Of a stretch of 64,000 nucleotides of DNA, positions 6,863 to 16,873 are shown in pieces. Under the pieces are notes generated by a model. That model made no database searches and was not told where the DNA came from. It worked only from the letters and a program-made list of their open reading frames with translations. Location: assembly GCA_030748805.1 (NCBI GenBank), contig JASMLG010000126.1:1-64000 (forward strand), written 5' to 3'. Both the position numbers and the translations under genes were made by a program. Positions within the stretch are counted from its first letter, which is position 1, and each line of letters begins with the position of its first letter. This DNA comes from Phycisphaerales bacterium. GTDB lineage: Bacteria; Planctomycetota; Phycisphaerae; Phycisphaerales; SM1A02.

Positions 6863-8182
6863 ATGATGTATCATGGGCCGTTTATGCTACCAAGTAAGTA
6901 CATATCATTCTTATCTCGTGCAGTTGTGGCGATAGTGTTGCTACTCTTCTCTTTCGGAATTGTAGCAATCCTAGTCAAAACAAAACCCCTTCTTGAAACG
7001 GAACAAGGAGAGCGAGCATTGCCTGCAGTGATTGTTATGGAAGCAGGGCAAGTACCAATGCTTAGGCGGACCATCGGATACGGGACTGCTGATGCTATTA
7101 ACCACGCAGATGTGCCAACGGAGGTTTCATCTACAGTGACAGTAGTTCCACCTACTTCTAGAGTTGGAAGGATGGTTAAACAAGGTGACTTGCTAGTTGA
7201 ACTTGATGAGTCAGATTTTAAACAACAACTGGTTCGTGCTGAGCAAGCAGTAGCATCAGCAAAATCTGAACGCGACCTACTTGCAGTAGAAAGAGATGCG
7301 GCGGATAAGCGTGCAGCACTTTCTATTCAGGATTTACTACTGGCTGAACAAGAGTTTGAGAGAGTTCAAAAGGCGTTCGATAACGGAGCGGCAAAAGAGC
7401 GTGAGGTTGATCTTGCTAAACAAAAGTTGATTTCGGTTAAATCTGCGTCCATCAATTCGCAGGAATTAGCAAATAGATTCCCTGCTCTAGAAGAGCAATT
7501 AGGGACAACTATTGCAACAAGAGAGGCGGAGTTAGAACTTGCAAAAGAAAATGTTCATAGATGCAAGATTCTGAGTCCTATCGATGGCGTGTTGCAAGAA
7601 ATCGATGTACGAGTTGGGGAACATGTTAATAATGGAAAGAGAGTTGCGAGAGTAATTAATAGTGGGACCATAGAAGTACCACTTAGACTTCCCTCATTTG
7701 CACGGGCACATGTTAATGTTGGAGATGATGTTAACCTTCGCTCAGCTGGATTTGGGAAAAGGTTCTGGAAAGCCCGTGTTTCGCGAATTGCACCTGAAGA
7801 TGATTCTCAGACACGCACAATGATTATCTATGTAGATATTAATCAAGATCCAGCAGACCCTAATCGCGTTCCTCCCGGCCTGTTTGTTCGAGGTGAAGTT
7901 AAGAATTTGAAATCTCAAAAGCCGAGATGGATTGTTCCCAGAAGAGCAATTAGGGAAGATAGAATCATGGTAATACGTGACGCTATTTTGAGAAGCATCC
8001 CAGTTACTATAGATTACTCAGTGACTGGTGAAGCAAAAGATTTTGGGTTGCCTGATCTCGACTGGGCTGTCCTTGATACACCTCTCAAGGCAGGTGATTT
8101 AGTGGTCGTTGATCCGGGGGGTAATCTACGCGATGGCATGGATGTTAGACCTATTTACGCTAAAGAGGTTTCTTTGGAATGA
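6863..8182 (+). CDS. RND efflux pump periplasmic adaptor (HlyD/AcrA family)
   Basis: A membrane-fusion protein that bridges an inner-membrane RND pump to an outer-membrane channel. The 439-residue product has an N-terminal membrane anchor (about residues 16-38) and a split lipoyl domain (GRMVKQGDLLVELDESDF and, after the hairpin, CKILSPIDGVLQEIDVRVGE). Between these is an alpha-helical coiled-coil hairpin (about 110-225), and a beta-barrel domain (PPGLFVRGEV) follows. The first ATG is used; an in-frame ATG at 6884 is also possible. Neither has a clear ribosome-binding site. Its stop overlaps the pump gene by 4 bp. No TolC-like gene is nearby. Confidence 0.92.
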   Translation: MMYHGPFMLPSKYISFLSRAVVAIVLLLFSFGIVAILVKTKPLLETEQGERALPAVIVMEAGQVPMLRRTIGYGTADAINHADVPTEVSSTVTVVPPTSRVGRMVKQGDLLVELDESDFKQQLVRAEQAVASAKSERDLLAVERDAADKRAALSIQDLLLAEQEFERVQKAFDNGAAKEREVDLAKQKLISVKSASINSQELANRFPALEEQLGTTIATREAELELAKENVHRCKILSPIDGVLQEIDVRVGEHVNNGKRVARVINSGTIEVPLRLPSFARAHVNVGDDVNLRSAGFGKRFWKARVSRIAPEDDSQTRTMIIYVDINQDPADPNRVPPGLFVRGEVKNLKSQKPRWIVPRRAIREDRIMVIRDAILRSIPVTIDYSVTGEAKDFGLPDLDWAVLDTPLKAGDLVVVDPGGNLRDGMDVRPIYAKEVSLE

Positions 8183-11100
8183 ATCTTCCGAAGTTTGGTG
8201 TAAAGAATCCAGTCCCAGTCAATCTACTTATGGCAGGTCTTATCCTTGCAGGTATTTTTTCATCGTTTACTTTGCGAAGGCAATTTTTCCCTGATATGGA
8301 ATTTGATAAAGTTGTCGTTTCAATGGCGTATCCAGGAGCTTCTCCTGAAGATGTGCAATCTGCTGTTGCAAAACGTATAGAGAATGCAATCGTAGAGATT
8401 GACGAAGTAGATGAATTGAAAACAACTTGTTATGAGGGTTCTGTTTCAATTGTAGTTTCATTTAAGGAAGGCACTTCGCATATTGATGATGCGATAGATG
8501 AAGTTCGAAGGGCAGTAGAGTCATTGCAGGATTTACCTGCTGATGTTGAGCGACCTACCGTAACTCGTATCGAACCGAACATGCCAGTAATCATGGTTCA
8601 ACTTTGGGGTGACATCGACAAGCAAGTAATGAAGCAAGCTATACGTGATGTTAGAGATGATTTGCTAACGTTCTCTGAGATGGGTGCAATTGCAGTCGGT
8701 GGAGATGTCAATAACGAGCTCACTGTTGAATTAGATCAAGATAGTTTAATTGAACATGGATTAAGCATCTCTAGCGTATCCGATCGCATTTCCTCTTGGA
8801 TGAGGGAAATACCTGGAGGGACACTAAGAAGTGCCAGTGGTGATATTATTATTCGCACTGATACTCCAGACGAGTCTTCTATTGATATGGAAGAAATTGT
8901 TATACGTTCAGCACATGATGGAGAGACACTTTATTTAGGTGATATCGCAAATATTAAGACCACGCTAGTTGATATTCCAGTAAACGTTCGGTTCAACGAG
9001 CAGCCAGCAATGAATATATTTGTTACGAAATCTGGGGATCAAGATATTGTGTTGATGGCTGAAATTGTTAGAGCATACGTAGCAGGTCGAATGGGAGAGC
9101 CATTTGACTTAACTTGGAAAGAGTCATTATCTGGAGGTCGCACCAAGCGTCTAGAAGCATGGGAATTAGGGATGAATGCAGACCCCTTGCCAAAGGGTAC
9201 TTCCATTTCAACTTTTACTGATTTGACTAGGTTCGTTGAAGGTCGTATGAACTTACTTACAGAGAACGCAATGCTTGGTGGTGTCTTGGTATTTATTTTG
9301 CTTCTACTAGCATTGAATTGGCGTGTTGCTCTTTGGGTAGGGATTGGTCTAGTTACAGCTCTTAGTGGGACGTTGTTCGTGATGTTTATGTTTGGGATTA
9401 CGTTAAATATGCTCACAATGTTTGCGTTAATACTAGTATTGGGATTGTTAGTAGATGATGCTATTGTGGTTGCAGAAAATATAAAGGCCCAGCATGAACA
9501 TGGAGTCCCAGCAATGGAAGCTGCGGTGAACGGCGCAGGTCAAGTGTTGTGGCCAGTAGTTGCAACTGTAATGACTTCCATTGTTGCATTTCTTCCTCTT
9601 ACTTTTGTAAAGGGAAACATGGGTGATTTGTTAGGGGCATTACCAGTAGTGATTGCGTGTGCGTTAGCAATGAGTTTATTTGAAGCGATAATTATTTTGC
9701 CCGGTCACCTAGGTCATAGTTTGCAGAAAACAGAGAAGCCCACGAAATCAAAAATTGGTTCTCTTGTAAAAAGATTTGAAGTAAAAAGAGATTGGTTTGT
9801 GTTTGAGCGAATAGTTCCAACTTATCTTATGGTGTTACGTCTAGTTATCAAATTTCGCTATGTCTCACTTGCAGTGGCGTTTTCCACACTGATTATTTCA
9901 TTCGGACTAGTTTCTGGTGGACGGGTTGGCTATGAGTTTATGACCATTCCAGATGCTGAAACGATTGCAATTAACATTCGCATGCCGGAGGGAACTCCGT
10001 TTTCTTCAACTATGGAGATGCTGGAACATATTGAAAAGTCCGCTAGAAAACAGAAGCAAGTGCACTCCATCAGTACGATTGCAGGAGCGCAAATGCAAAC
10101 AGAAGGGACTTCAGGTGGCTTATCTTCTAATCTTGGACAGTTATTTATTGAGTTAACTCAAGCAGAAACTCGAACTCGTAATGCGAATGAAGTAATTGAT
10201 CTCATTAGAGAAGAAATTGGGGATCGCTCCAACTTGGCAGACAGTATTTCTTATGAAATGATGTCAGGCGCTCCTGGAGGGGCAGCCATAACTATTCAGT
10301 TGCATGGCGAAAATGAAACATCATTGTTTGCAGCATCTGAACGCATTCAAAAAGATCTACGTAAATTTTCTGCAGTGCATGATATTGTCGATAGTGCATC
10401 ATCCGGTCAGCGGGAACTTCATATCGAATTAAGAGATGGTGCTTCAAGTTCAGGATTAACACTATCGGATCTTGCACGCCAGGTTCGTGGTGCTGTCTAC
10501 GGAATTGATGCACATGTCTTTGCTCAAGGTGATGAAGAAGTTGATATAAGGGTGAAGATGGGGGAAGATATACGCAGAAATGTCGGTGAATTAGAACAAC
10601 TTTGGATTGTTACTCCTACAGGTAATTCGATTCCTCTAGTTGAAGTTGCAAGAATAACTGAGCGTAGAGGGTTTACCACGATACACCGTCTTGATAGGCA
10701 ACGTACTTTGACGATTACTGCAGAAACAATCGATGGAGTTAGTCCTGAGACAGTTGTTTCTCAATTGCCATACGAACAGTGGCGAAGCGATTACCCCGAT
10801 ATAACAATCCAGAAAGGTGGAAGGCAAGAGCAGCAAGCAGAGGCCTTTGCTTCTTTGCCTATTGGATTTGCTGCTGCGTGCCTAATGATTTACATTATTC
10901 TTGCATGGCTCTTTGGAAGTTACTATCAACCGCTGATCGTAATGCTTGGAATACCCTTTGCAATCATCGGTGTTATTTGGGGGCATTACTTTGCTGGGGT
11001 TTCTCTTTCATTCTTGAGCATGATTGGTTTTGTCGCACTCAGTGGGATTGTTGTAAATGACTCTTTGATATTTGTTGAGTTCTATAACAACAGAAGAGAT

Positions 11101-11382
11101 GCTGGCGATAATATGTCAGAAGCACTTCTAAGTGCCGGTGGCGCTCGCTTGAGACCCATTTTCTTGACAACTATCACAACGGTACTTGGCCTGACGCCGT
11201 TGATGCTTGAGCAGTCAATGCAGGCAAGGTTTTTGATCCCAATGGCACTGGCAATATCATTTGGGCTGATGAGCGCTACTGTGCTTATCCTCTTGCTATT
11301 ACCGGCTTTATTGGTTATTGGTGATGACTTTAGAGCTCTTGGGAAATACCTCTGGACAGGTGGTGATAATCGTCCGCTATAA
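8179..11382 (+). CDS. RND-family efflux transporter permease
   Basis: The 1067-residue inner-membrane proton antiporter is the pump of a tripartite efflux system. It has one N-terminal membrane helix, a large periplasmic porter domain, then helices 2-6 containing LVLGLLVDDAIVVAENI (the paired aspartates of the proton relay in helix 4). The pattern repeats in the second half, with GFVALSGIVVNDSLIFVEFYN and LRPIFLTTITTVLGLTPLM. The length matches the family (about 1,000-1,050). Substrate range cannot be read from sequence. It is translationally coupled to the adaptor by a 4-bp ATGA overlap; expression probably starts in the 23-bp divergent gap at 6840. Confidence 0.95.
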   Translation: MNLPKFGVKNPVPVNLLMAGLILAGIFSSFTLRRQFFPDMEFDKVVVSMAYPGASPEDVQSAVAKRIENAIVEIDEVDELKTTCYEGSVSIVVSFKEGTSHIDDAIDEVRRAVESLQDLPADVERPTVTRIEPNMPVIMVQLWGDIDKQVMKQAIRDVRDDLLTFSEMGAIAVGGDVNNELTVELDQDSLIEHGLSISSVSDRISSWMREIPGGTLRSASGDIIIRTDTPDESSIDMEEIVIRSAHDGETLYLGDIANIKTTLVDIPVNVRFNEQPAMNIFVTKSGDQDIVLMAEIVRAYVAGRMGEPFDLTWKESLSGGRTKRLEAWELGMNADPLPKGTSISTFTDLTRFVEGRMNLLTENAMLGGVLVFILLLLALNWRVALWVGIGLVTALSGTLFVMFMFGITLNMLTMFALILVLGLLVDDAIVVAENIKAQHEHGVPAMEAAVNGAGQVLWPVVATVMTSIVAFLPLTFVKGNMGDLLGALPVVIACALAMSLFEAIIILPGHLGHSLQKTEKPTKSKIGSLVKRFEVKRDWFVFERIVPTYLMVLRLVIKFRYVSLAVAFSTLIISFGLVSGGRVGYEFMTIPDAETIAINIRMPEGTPFSSTMEMLEHIEKSARKQKQVHSISTIAGAQMQTEGTSGGLSSNLGQLFIELTQAETRTRNANEVIDLIREEIGDRSNLADSISYEMMSGAPGGAAITIQLHGENETSLFAASERIQKDLRKFSAVHDIVDSASSGQRELHIELRDGASSSGLTLSDLARQVRGAVYGIDAHVFAQGDEEVDIRVKMGEDIRRNVGELEQLWIVTPTGNSIPLVEVARITERRGFTTIHRLDRQRTLTITAETIDGVSPETVVSQLPYEQWRSDYPDITIQKGGRQEQQAEAFASLPIGFAAACLMIYIILAWLFGSYYQPLIVMLGIPFAIIGVIWGHYFAGVSLSFLSMIGFVALSGIVVNDSLIFVEFYNNRRDAGDNMSEALLSAGGARLRPIFLTTITTVLGLTPLMLEQSMQARFLIPMALAISFGLMSATVLILLLLPALLVIGDDFRALGKYLWTGGDNRPL

Positions 11383-11468
11383 TACCCTAGAACCTCAAGA
11401 ATCCTCGGAAACCCTAGGGAAGCAAGCACTGTTGTTCCCCAATTTAACAATTAGTGATTAAAACGTAA

Positions 11469-13235
11469 ATGAAGTTACTGCAAGGCATTCCAGTTAGCCC
11501 AGGCGTCGTAATTGGACGTGCAATCGTGCTAGATAAATCTCTGCATAGAGTACCTTTTCTAATTCTCGATGCTGAGGAAATTCCAAAAGAACTTGAACGG
11601 TTTAATAATGCTATTGCTGGGGCAAGAAATGATGTGACTCGAGATCGCGACAGAATTGCCGAAACTCTCGGGGAAGAGCCAGCCAAAATTTTTGATTTTC
11701 ACATCGGGTTATTGAGAGATAAGACCTTGGTTGATCCAATCCGAGAGCGGATTGAGTCAGAGGGAGTAAACGCAGCGTTTGCTGTGGTTGAGGCCTTTGG
11801 CGAACTTGCCGACCAATTTCGTTCAATGAATGATTCTGTTTTTAGAGATAAGGCAAACGATGTGTTTGATTTAGAACGTCGATTGTTAACTCAGTTGACA
11901 GGTGGTTCAAAAGATCGTCTTGCGTCGGTAAAAGAACAAGTAATAGTTATTTGCCACCAAGTTACTCCAGCAGATGCCGCTACATTCAATCATAAAAATG
12001 TACTGGGGATTGCAACTGATGTTGGCGGTAGAACTGACCACAGTTCCATTGTTGCAGCAGCAATTGGTATTCCAGTTGTTGTTGGATGCAAGTCAGTCGC
12101 TGAAGAAGTTAGCGATGGAGATTTACTGATTCTTGATGGCAAATCGGGAACAGTAATAATTTCTCCCGATGATGAAACAGTTGCAAACATGCAACGAAAT
12201 ATAGAAGTTCTTGAAACTTTTAAAGAGAAAACTAGGGAAGTCGCTAAGCAAAAGTCAGTTACACAAGATGGTGTTGAAGTGCATCTTCATGGAAACATAG
12301 AATTCGCTCATGAGATTGAACAAGTTATTGAGAAGGGTGGAGAGGGTGTTGGATTGTATAGAACTGAGTTTCAATATTTAACTAGTACTCACCTGCCAAC
12401 TGAAGACGAACTTTTTGCTGAATACGCAACGGCTATAAAGCATCTTGATGGACGAATGTTAACTCTGAGAACACTTGATTTGGGCGCTGACAAATATACT
12501 CAATCACAAGCAATGGAACCAGAACGTAACCCGTTTTTGGGACTTCGGTCAATACGGTATTGCTTGCAAAATCAAGAACTATTTAGAACACAGTTACGAG
12601 CAATCATTCGTGCATCTGCAATTGGTCCGCTTCGTGTCATGTTGCCACTCATTACCTGTATGAATGAGTTGCGACAAGCAAAATTAATTTTTTCTGATGT
12701 AATTGAAGAATGTGAAGAAGATGGTATCGATTTCAATAGAAAAATACCCCTTGGTATCATGATTGAAGTTCCAAGTGCGGCATTAATGGCCGCAACTTTT
12801 ACTAGAGAAGTGGACTTCTTTTCAATCGGAACTAACGATCTAATTCAATACACAGTTGCGGTCGATCGTGGGAATGAACATGTCGCTAGTCTGTATACAG
12901 CTGCTAATCCTGCAGTGATTAAACTTATGAAGTCGGTTATTAGGGCTGCTAGGAGGGGAAAAATAGAAACATCTCTGTGTGGAGAGATTGCTAGTGATCC
13001 GATATATACTATGTTACTAATCGGTCTTGGGCTGAGGCATTTATCCTTAGTGCCGTCCCAAATCCCCTCAATAAAGCAGGTGATTAGGAAAGTCAAGGTT
13101 GATGAATGTGAGCGGCTTGCTAGGAAAATTGGCTCGCTCGATTCGGATCGTAGGATTTTGTCTACGCTTCGAAATGAATTGCAGAAAACTGTGCCTGAGG
13201 CACTTGGCGGATGGTCCGCCTTGCAGAGTTCTTAG
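11469..13235 (+). CDS. ptsI: Phosphoenolpyruvate-protein phosphotransferase, PTS enzyme I
   Basis: Enzyme I transfers phosphate from PEP to HPr. The 588-residue protein has the N-terminal HPr-binding and swivelling domains with phospho-histidine His191 in GGRTDHSSI, and the C-terminal PEP-binding barrel with LYRTEFQYL, LGADKYTQS, NPFLGLRSIRY, GIMIEVPSAA and SIGTNDLIQY. The active-site cysteine is Cys504 in SLCGEIA. No HPr, HPr kinase or sugar-specific EII gene is adjacent. In bacteria poor in PTS sugar transporters this enzyme often serves a regulatory or nitrogen-type relay, but that cannot be decided here. It is probably a single-gene transcript. Confidence 0.95.
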   Translation: MKLLQGIPVSPGVVIGRAIVLDKSLHRVPFLILDAEEIPKELERFNNAIAGARNDVTRDRDRIAETLGEEPAKIFDFHIGLLRDKTLVDPIRERIESEGVNAAFAVVEAFGELADQFRSMNDSVFRDKANDVFDLERRLLTQLTGGSKDRLASVKEQVIVICHQVTPADAATFNHKNVLGIATDVGGRTDHSSIVAAAIGIPVVVGCKSVAEEVSDGDLLILDGKSGTVIISPDDETVANMQRNIEVLETFKEKTREVAKQKSVTQDGVEVHLHGNIEFAHEIEQVIEKGGEGVGLYRTEFQYLTSTHLPTEDELFAEYATAIKHLDGRMLTLRTLDLGADKYTQSQAMEPERNPFLGLRSIRYCLQNQELFRTQLRAIIRASAIGPLRVMLPLITCMNELRQAKLIFSDVIEECEEDGIDFNRKIPLGIMIEVPSAALMAATFTREVDFFSIGTNDLIQYTVAVDRGNEHVASLYTAANPAVIKLMKSVIRAARRGKIETSLCGEIASDPIYTMLLIGLGLRHLSLVPSQIPSIKQVIRKVKVDECERLARKIGSLDSDRRILSTLRNELQKTVPEALGGWSALQSS

Positions 13236-13406
13236 GCATTTAACGAATCATTGGTTCTCGCAGGGATCGCATAAACGGCCTGCGAAGCCAGCCAAGTACG
13301 AAGGGATGGCATAGATTGTCACCCAAAATCACACCCGAACAATGTTCGTGTTTAGAACCAACTTGACTGTTGTGTAGTAGTGATGAAGTGATTTGGCTTA
13401 TCGCGA

Positions 13407-15716
13407 ATGCGGAAAAGGTCTATTTTGACAAACGCAAAAAAAGTGGACAAGGGAAATTCCAAAAAAATAATCAAAGAAGTAATGATTGTAAATGATGATC
13501 CGGGTGTTGAAACCCGTATTGCAATCTTGGAAAATGGTCGCTTAGAGGAACTCTACACAGAGAGAACTAAACAAGTTACCGGTGTAGGAAACATTTACAA
13601 GGGGCGAGTGACGAACGTTGAGGCAGCAATTCAGGCAGCTTTTATTGACTATGGTGGATCTCAAAGTGGGTTTCTTCATGTTACTGACTTGCACCCAAAG
13701 CATTTTCCGGGCAAAGAAACTAGTGAACGAGTTGGCAAAAAAATTGCAAAATACAATCGCCCACTAATTCAAAAATGTTTAAAGAAAGGTGACGAAGTTT
13801 TAGTTCAAGTCATTAAGGAAGGGATAGGCACTAAGGGGCCAACTTTGACAAGTTATCTTTCAATTCCCGGTCGTCTATCTGTGATGATGCCATACATGGA
13901 TAAAGTTGGCGTGTCTCGAAAAATTGAAGATGAAGATAAACGTCGAGAAATGAGGAAGATGCTTGATTCTATAAATCTTCCAAATGGATTTGGTTTTATT
14001 CTACGTACAGCGGGCTTTGGTAAGAACAAAACAGAAGTAAAACGAGATATTGCTTATCTGATTCGTCTTTGGAAGATGATTGAGAGAAGAATTAAGAGTG
14101 TTGGGGCTCCTTGCCAACTCTATAACGAATCAGATTTACTTGTTAGAACTATTCGTGACATTCTTCGCCCAAGCATTAACGCAATTATTGTCGATTCAGA
14201 TTCAGCTTACGAAAGAATTTCATCCTTTCTCAAAATTGCAGCGCCGCGTTCATCGCGCAAATTGATTCGTTATTATGAATCGTCCCCAATTTTTCATTCA
14301 TTCAATTTAGAAAAACAAATTGAAGAAGTTCATAGCAGAGAAGTTGAATTGCCAAGCGGCGGGCGACTGGTAATTGATCAAACAGAGGCACTAGTTGCCA
14401 TTGATGTTAACTCTGGGAAGAGTAGAGGAGCTAAAAATAGTGAGGTGAATGCCCTTAATACCAACTTAGAAGCGGCTGATGAAATTTGTCGGCAACTTCG
14501 TCTACGAGATCTCGGTGGTATTGTGATTTCCGATCTTATTGATATGGGAAGATCTTCAAATAGACGTAAGGTTGAAGACAGATATCAAGAAAATCTTGAA
14601 CGAGACCGAGCGCGATCAACAGTGCTTCCAATTAGTAGGTTTGGTCTGTTAGAAATGACAAGACAGCGAATTAGACCAAGTGTGCTTGACAGCCATTACG
14701 TTGCTTGTTCTCATTGTGACGGAAGAGGGAATGTTAAGACAACAGAAGAGGTAGCTGCTGATGCAACTAGGCACTGTGGGTGGTTGTTGTCTCACAATAG
14801 AATTCGTAGAGTTGAATTGACTTGCTCGCCTGCTGTAGGAACGTACCTACTTTCAAATCGGCGTGCAGAGTTGAATAGATATGAGGAGCAGTCAAACAAA
14901 AGAATTGTAGTTAGGATTAGTGAAGAATTGGCAACAGATCGCTTGGTGTATTATGCTTATGACGAACGTGGTGCGGACATCGAATTGAATTCACTTTCAG
15001 ATGTTATTCCTCCAACTTTACAAGAATTGGTGAAACTAGAAAATATGTTTGCCAAAAAGCCCAAAAGTGCAGTTCAAAAAAGGTCTAAGCGTGGGGGAAG
15101 AAAGAAATTACCACTTGCTGATGCTGCGTCTATATCAGGAGGAGATGATTTGGGCGAAGAAATGGCTCTTCTTAATAAACCAAAGCTGAAGAAAAAGGTT
15201 AGCAAGAAAAGATCGACCAAAAAGAATGAATCCAAGAAGGATTCTCCCGCAGATGCTGCAATGCGCGTATATCAATTCGCTAAGAGCATTGGCAAGAGCA
15301 GTAAGGAAATAATAACTATTTGTAAGGAGCAAGGTCTTGACGTGCGGAATCATATGTCAAAGATGACTGATGAAGTAGTGACGAAACTCGCTGAAACAAT
15401 CGAAGGAAGAGACGAAAAAAGAAAGCAAAAAAGAAAACGCCGAAAATCTAAAAGCAAAACAAAGAAAAAACCAAGAAAAGTTTCAGTTGCAGATGGCAAG
15501 AAAAAAGTAAAGAAAGAGCCAACAAAAAAGAAGACTGGTAAGAAGAAGCGATCTCGTAAGCGCGTAAATAAAAAAGGCAAGAAAAAACAACTAAACGTTG
15601 AGACCAAGCAAGACAAACCTGTGAAAGTAAGTAAACCAAGGCGTACGTTATATGGTGGGAGCCGCCGCGAAGTAACTTCTTTCGAAGTGCAAGCAATTAG
15701 AGATGAAAGAACATGA
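13407..15716 (+). CDS. Ribonuclease E/G with basic tail and IF2-N-like module
   Basis: An endoribonuclease of the RNase E/G family that starts mRNA decay and processes stable RNAs. The 769-residue protein has an S1 RNA-binding domain (about residues 60-150, GNIYKGRVTNV) and a catalytic DNase-I-like domain with metal-binding Asp333 (AIDVNSG) and Asp376 (VISDLIDMG). The zinc-link is CSHCDGRG, followed by a small domain. After residue 560 it becomes a Lys/Arg-rich tail. Within the tail, residues about 617-665 (MRVYQFAKSIGKSSKEII and GLDVRNHMSKM) look like the N-terminal IF2_N module of translation initiation factor IF-2. The gene overlaps dxr by 4 bp. Confidence 0.93.
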   Translation: MRKRSILTNAKKVDKGNSKKIIKEVMIVNDDPGVETRIAILENGRLEELYTERTKQVTGVGNIYKGRVTNVEAAIQAAFIDYGGSQSGFLHVTDLHPKHFPGKETSERVGKKIAKYNRPLIQKCLKKGDEVLVQVIKEGIGTKGPTLTSYLSIPGRLSVMMPYMDKVGVSRKIEDEDKRREMRKMLDSINLPNGFGFILRTAGFGKNKTEVKRDIAYLIRLWKMIERRIKSVGAPCQLYNESDLLVRTIRDILRPSINAIIVDSDSAYERISSFLKIAAPRSSRKLIRYYESSPIFHSFNLEKQIEEVHSREVELPSGGRLVIDQTEALVAIDVNSGKSRGAKNSEVNALNTNLEAADEICRQLRLRDLGGIVISDLIDMGRSSNRRKVEDRYQENLERDRARSTVLPISRFGLLEMTRQRIRPSVLDSHYVACSHCDGRGNVKTTEEVAADATRHCGWLLSHNRIRRVELTCSPAVGTYLLSNRRAELNRYEEQSNKRIVVRISEELATDRLVYYAYDERGADIELNSLSDVIPPTLQELVKLENMFAKKPKSAVQKRSKRGGRKKLPLADAASISGGDDLGEEMALLNKPKLKKKVSKKRSTKKNESKKDSPADAAMRVYQFAKSIGKSSKEIITICKEQGLDVRNHMSKMTDEVVTKLAETIEGRDEKRKQKRKRRKSKSKTKKKPRKVSVADGKKKVKKEPTKKKTGKKKRSRKRVNKKGKKKQLNVETKQDKPVKVSKPRRTLYGGSRREVTSFEVQAIRDERT

Positions 15717-16867
15717 GTAAGCGCCTGTTTATTCTGGGCTCAACTGGGTCAATTGGTAGAAGTACTGTAGAAGTTGTCAAACATCTTCGTGCGATTGATG
15801 GCAGTGAAAGTTGGCCGGTTATAGGTCTTGCAGCAGGGTCAAATGTAAATCTTTTGAAAGAACAAGCGGATGCTCTTGGTGCTAGAGCAATCTCAATCTC
15901 TACTGGAAAATCAATTGGGTATGAGAATGAATATGAATCTGCGGTAGAGTTACTTAAAGAACACGCTGAGGAAGGGGACTTGGTTGTAGCAGCCATCGTT
16001 GGGTTTGCTGGAATATACCCTGTTCTAACAGCCATAGAACTTGGATGTGATATTGCTCTTGCGAACAAAGAAACTTTAGTTGCAGGAGGGAAAGTTGTGA
16101 TGGATGCAGTTGCCAATCATGGCGTGAAGTTACTGCCAGTTGATAGTGAGCACTCAGCAATTTTTCAATCTCTTTGTGGATGTAGGAACAAGGAGATTTC
16201 AAAAATTATTCTGACTGCAAGTGGAGGGTCTCTGAGAAAACTTGCAAAAGATGAAATTTCTTCTGTAAGCGTTGAACAAGTTCTCAAACATCCGACTTGG
16301 AATATGGGAGCAAAGGTCACTGTTGATTCAGCGTCTCTGATGAATAAGGGGCTAGAATTAATTGAAGCACACTGGCTCTTCGGAGTTGAAGCGTCTCGGC
16401 TTGATGCCATCATACACCCTCAATCGATCGTGCATGGGATGGTCGAGTTTTGCGATGGTTCTCTGATTGCTCAAATGTCACCTCCAGATATGCGACTTCC
16501 AATTCAGTATGCACTTACTTGGCCAGAGAGAGTTGAGGGATGCAGTTTGCTTTTGGATTGGTCTAATATGACTTCCTTGGAATTTGAACAAGTTGACCAC
16601 TCAAAATATCCGGCTGTTGGGCTTGCTTTTGAGGTGATTAAAAGGGGTGGAACCTCAGGTGCAGTATATAATGCGGCAAATGAGGAAGTTGTTCTCGCTT
16701 TTCTTGAACAAACCCTTCCATTTACGTCGATGGTTGGTATCGTTGAGAAGGTACTTGAGAACATATCTATTAATGATCACGTAGATTTTAAATCAGTGGT
16801 TGCAGCAGATGATGAAGCAAGAATGATGGCTCGCGAAATGATTGTTTCAACTAAGGTGAACTCGTAA
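15713..16867 (+). CDS. dxr: 1-deoxy-D-xylulose 5-phosphate reductoisomerase
   Basis: Dxr makes 2-C-methyl-D-erythritol 4-phosphate, the first committed step of the MEP isoprenoid pathway, using NADPH. The 384-residue protein shows the nucleotide-binding LGSTGSIGRSTVEVV at its start, ALANKETLVAGG, the substrate and metal site LLPVDSEHSAIFQ, the KVTVDSASLMNKGLE motif and the flexible loop region with HPQSIVHGMVEF. The length is normal. The ATG overlaps the rne stop (ATGA), and rseP follows after 6 bp; dxr next to a site-2 protease gene is a common arrangement. The three genes probably form one transcript. Confidence 0.97.
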   Translation: MSKRLFILGSTGSIGRSTVEVVKHLRAIDGSESWPVIGLAAGSNVNLLKEQADALGARAISISTGKSIGYENEYESAVELLKEHAEEGDLVVAAIVGFAGIYPVLTAIELGCDIALANKETLVAGGKVVMDAVANHGVKLLPVDSEHSAIFQSLCGCRNKEISKIILTASGGSLRKLAKDEISSVSVEQVLKHPTWNMGAKVTVDSASLMNKGLELIEAHWLFGVEASRLDAIIHPQSIVHGMVEFCDGSLIAQMSPPDMRLPIQYALTWPERVEGCSLLLDWSNMTSLEFEQVDHSKYPAVGLAFEVIKRGGTSGAVYNAANEEVVLAFLEQTLPFTSMVGIVEKVLENISINDHVDFKSVVAADDEARMMAREMIVSTKVNS

Positions 16868-16873
16868 AGGATT

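Noticed and set aside
11383..11468. CCCTAG/CTAGGG repeat after the RND pump as terminator
   Set aside because: The loop is over 20 nt and no T-run follows, so it is not a convincing intrinsic terminator.
13343..13355. CGAACAATGTTCG before the RNase E/G gene as a Bacillus-type LexA box
   Set aside because: The spacer is 3 bp instead of 4, and it differs from the palindrome on the lexA promoter of this genome.
15135..15696. Minus-strand frames opposite the RNase E/G tail
   Set aside because: They are Phe/Leu-rich complements of the lysine-rich tail and have no ribosome-binding site or family match.
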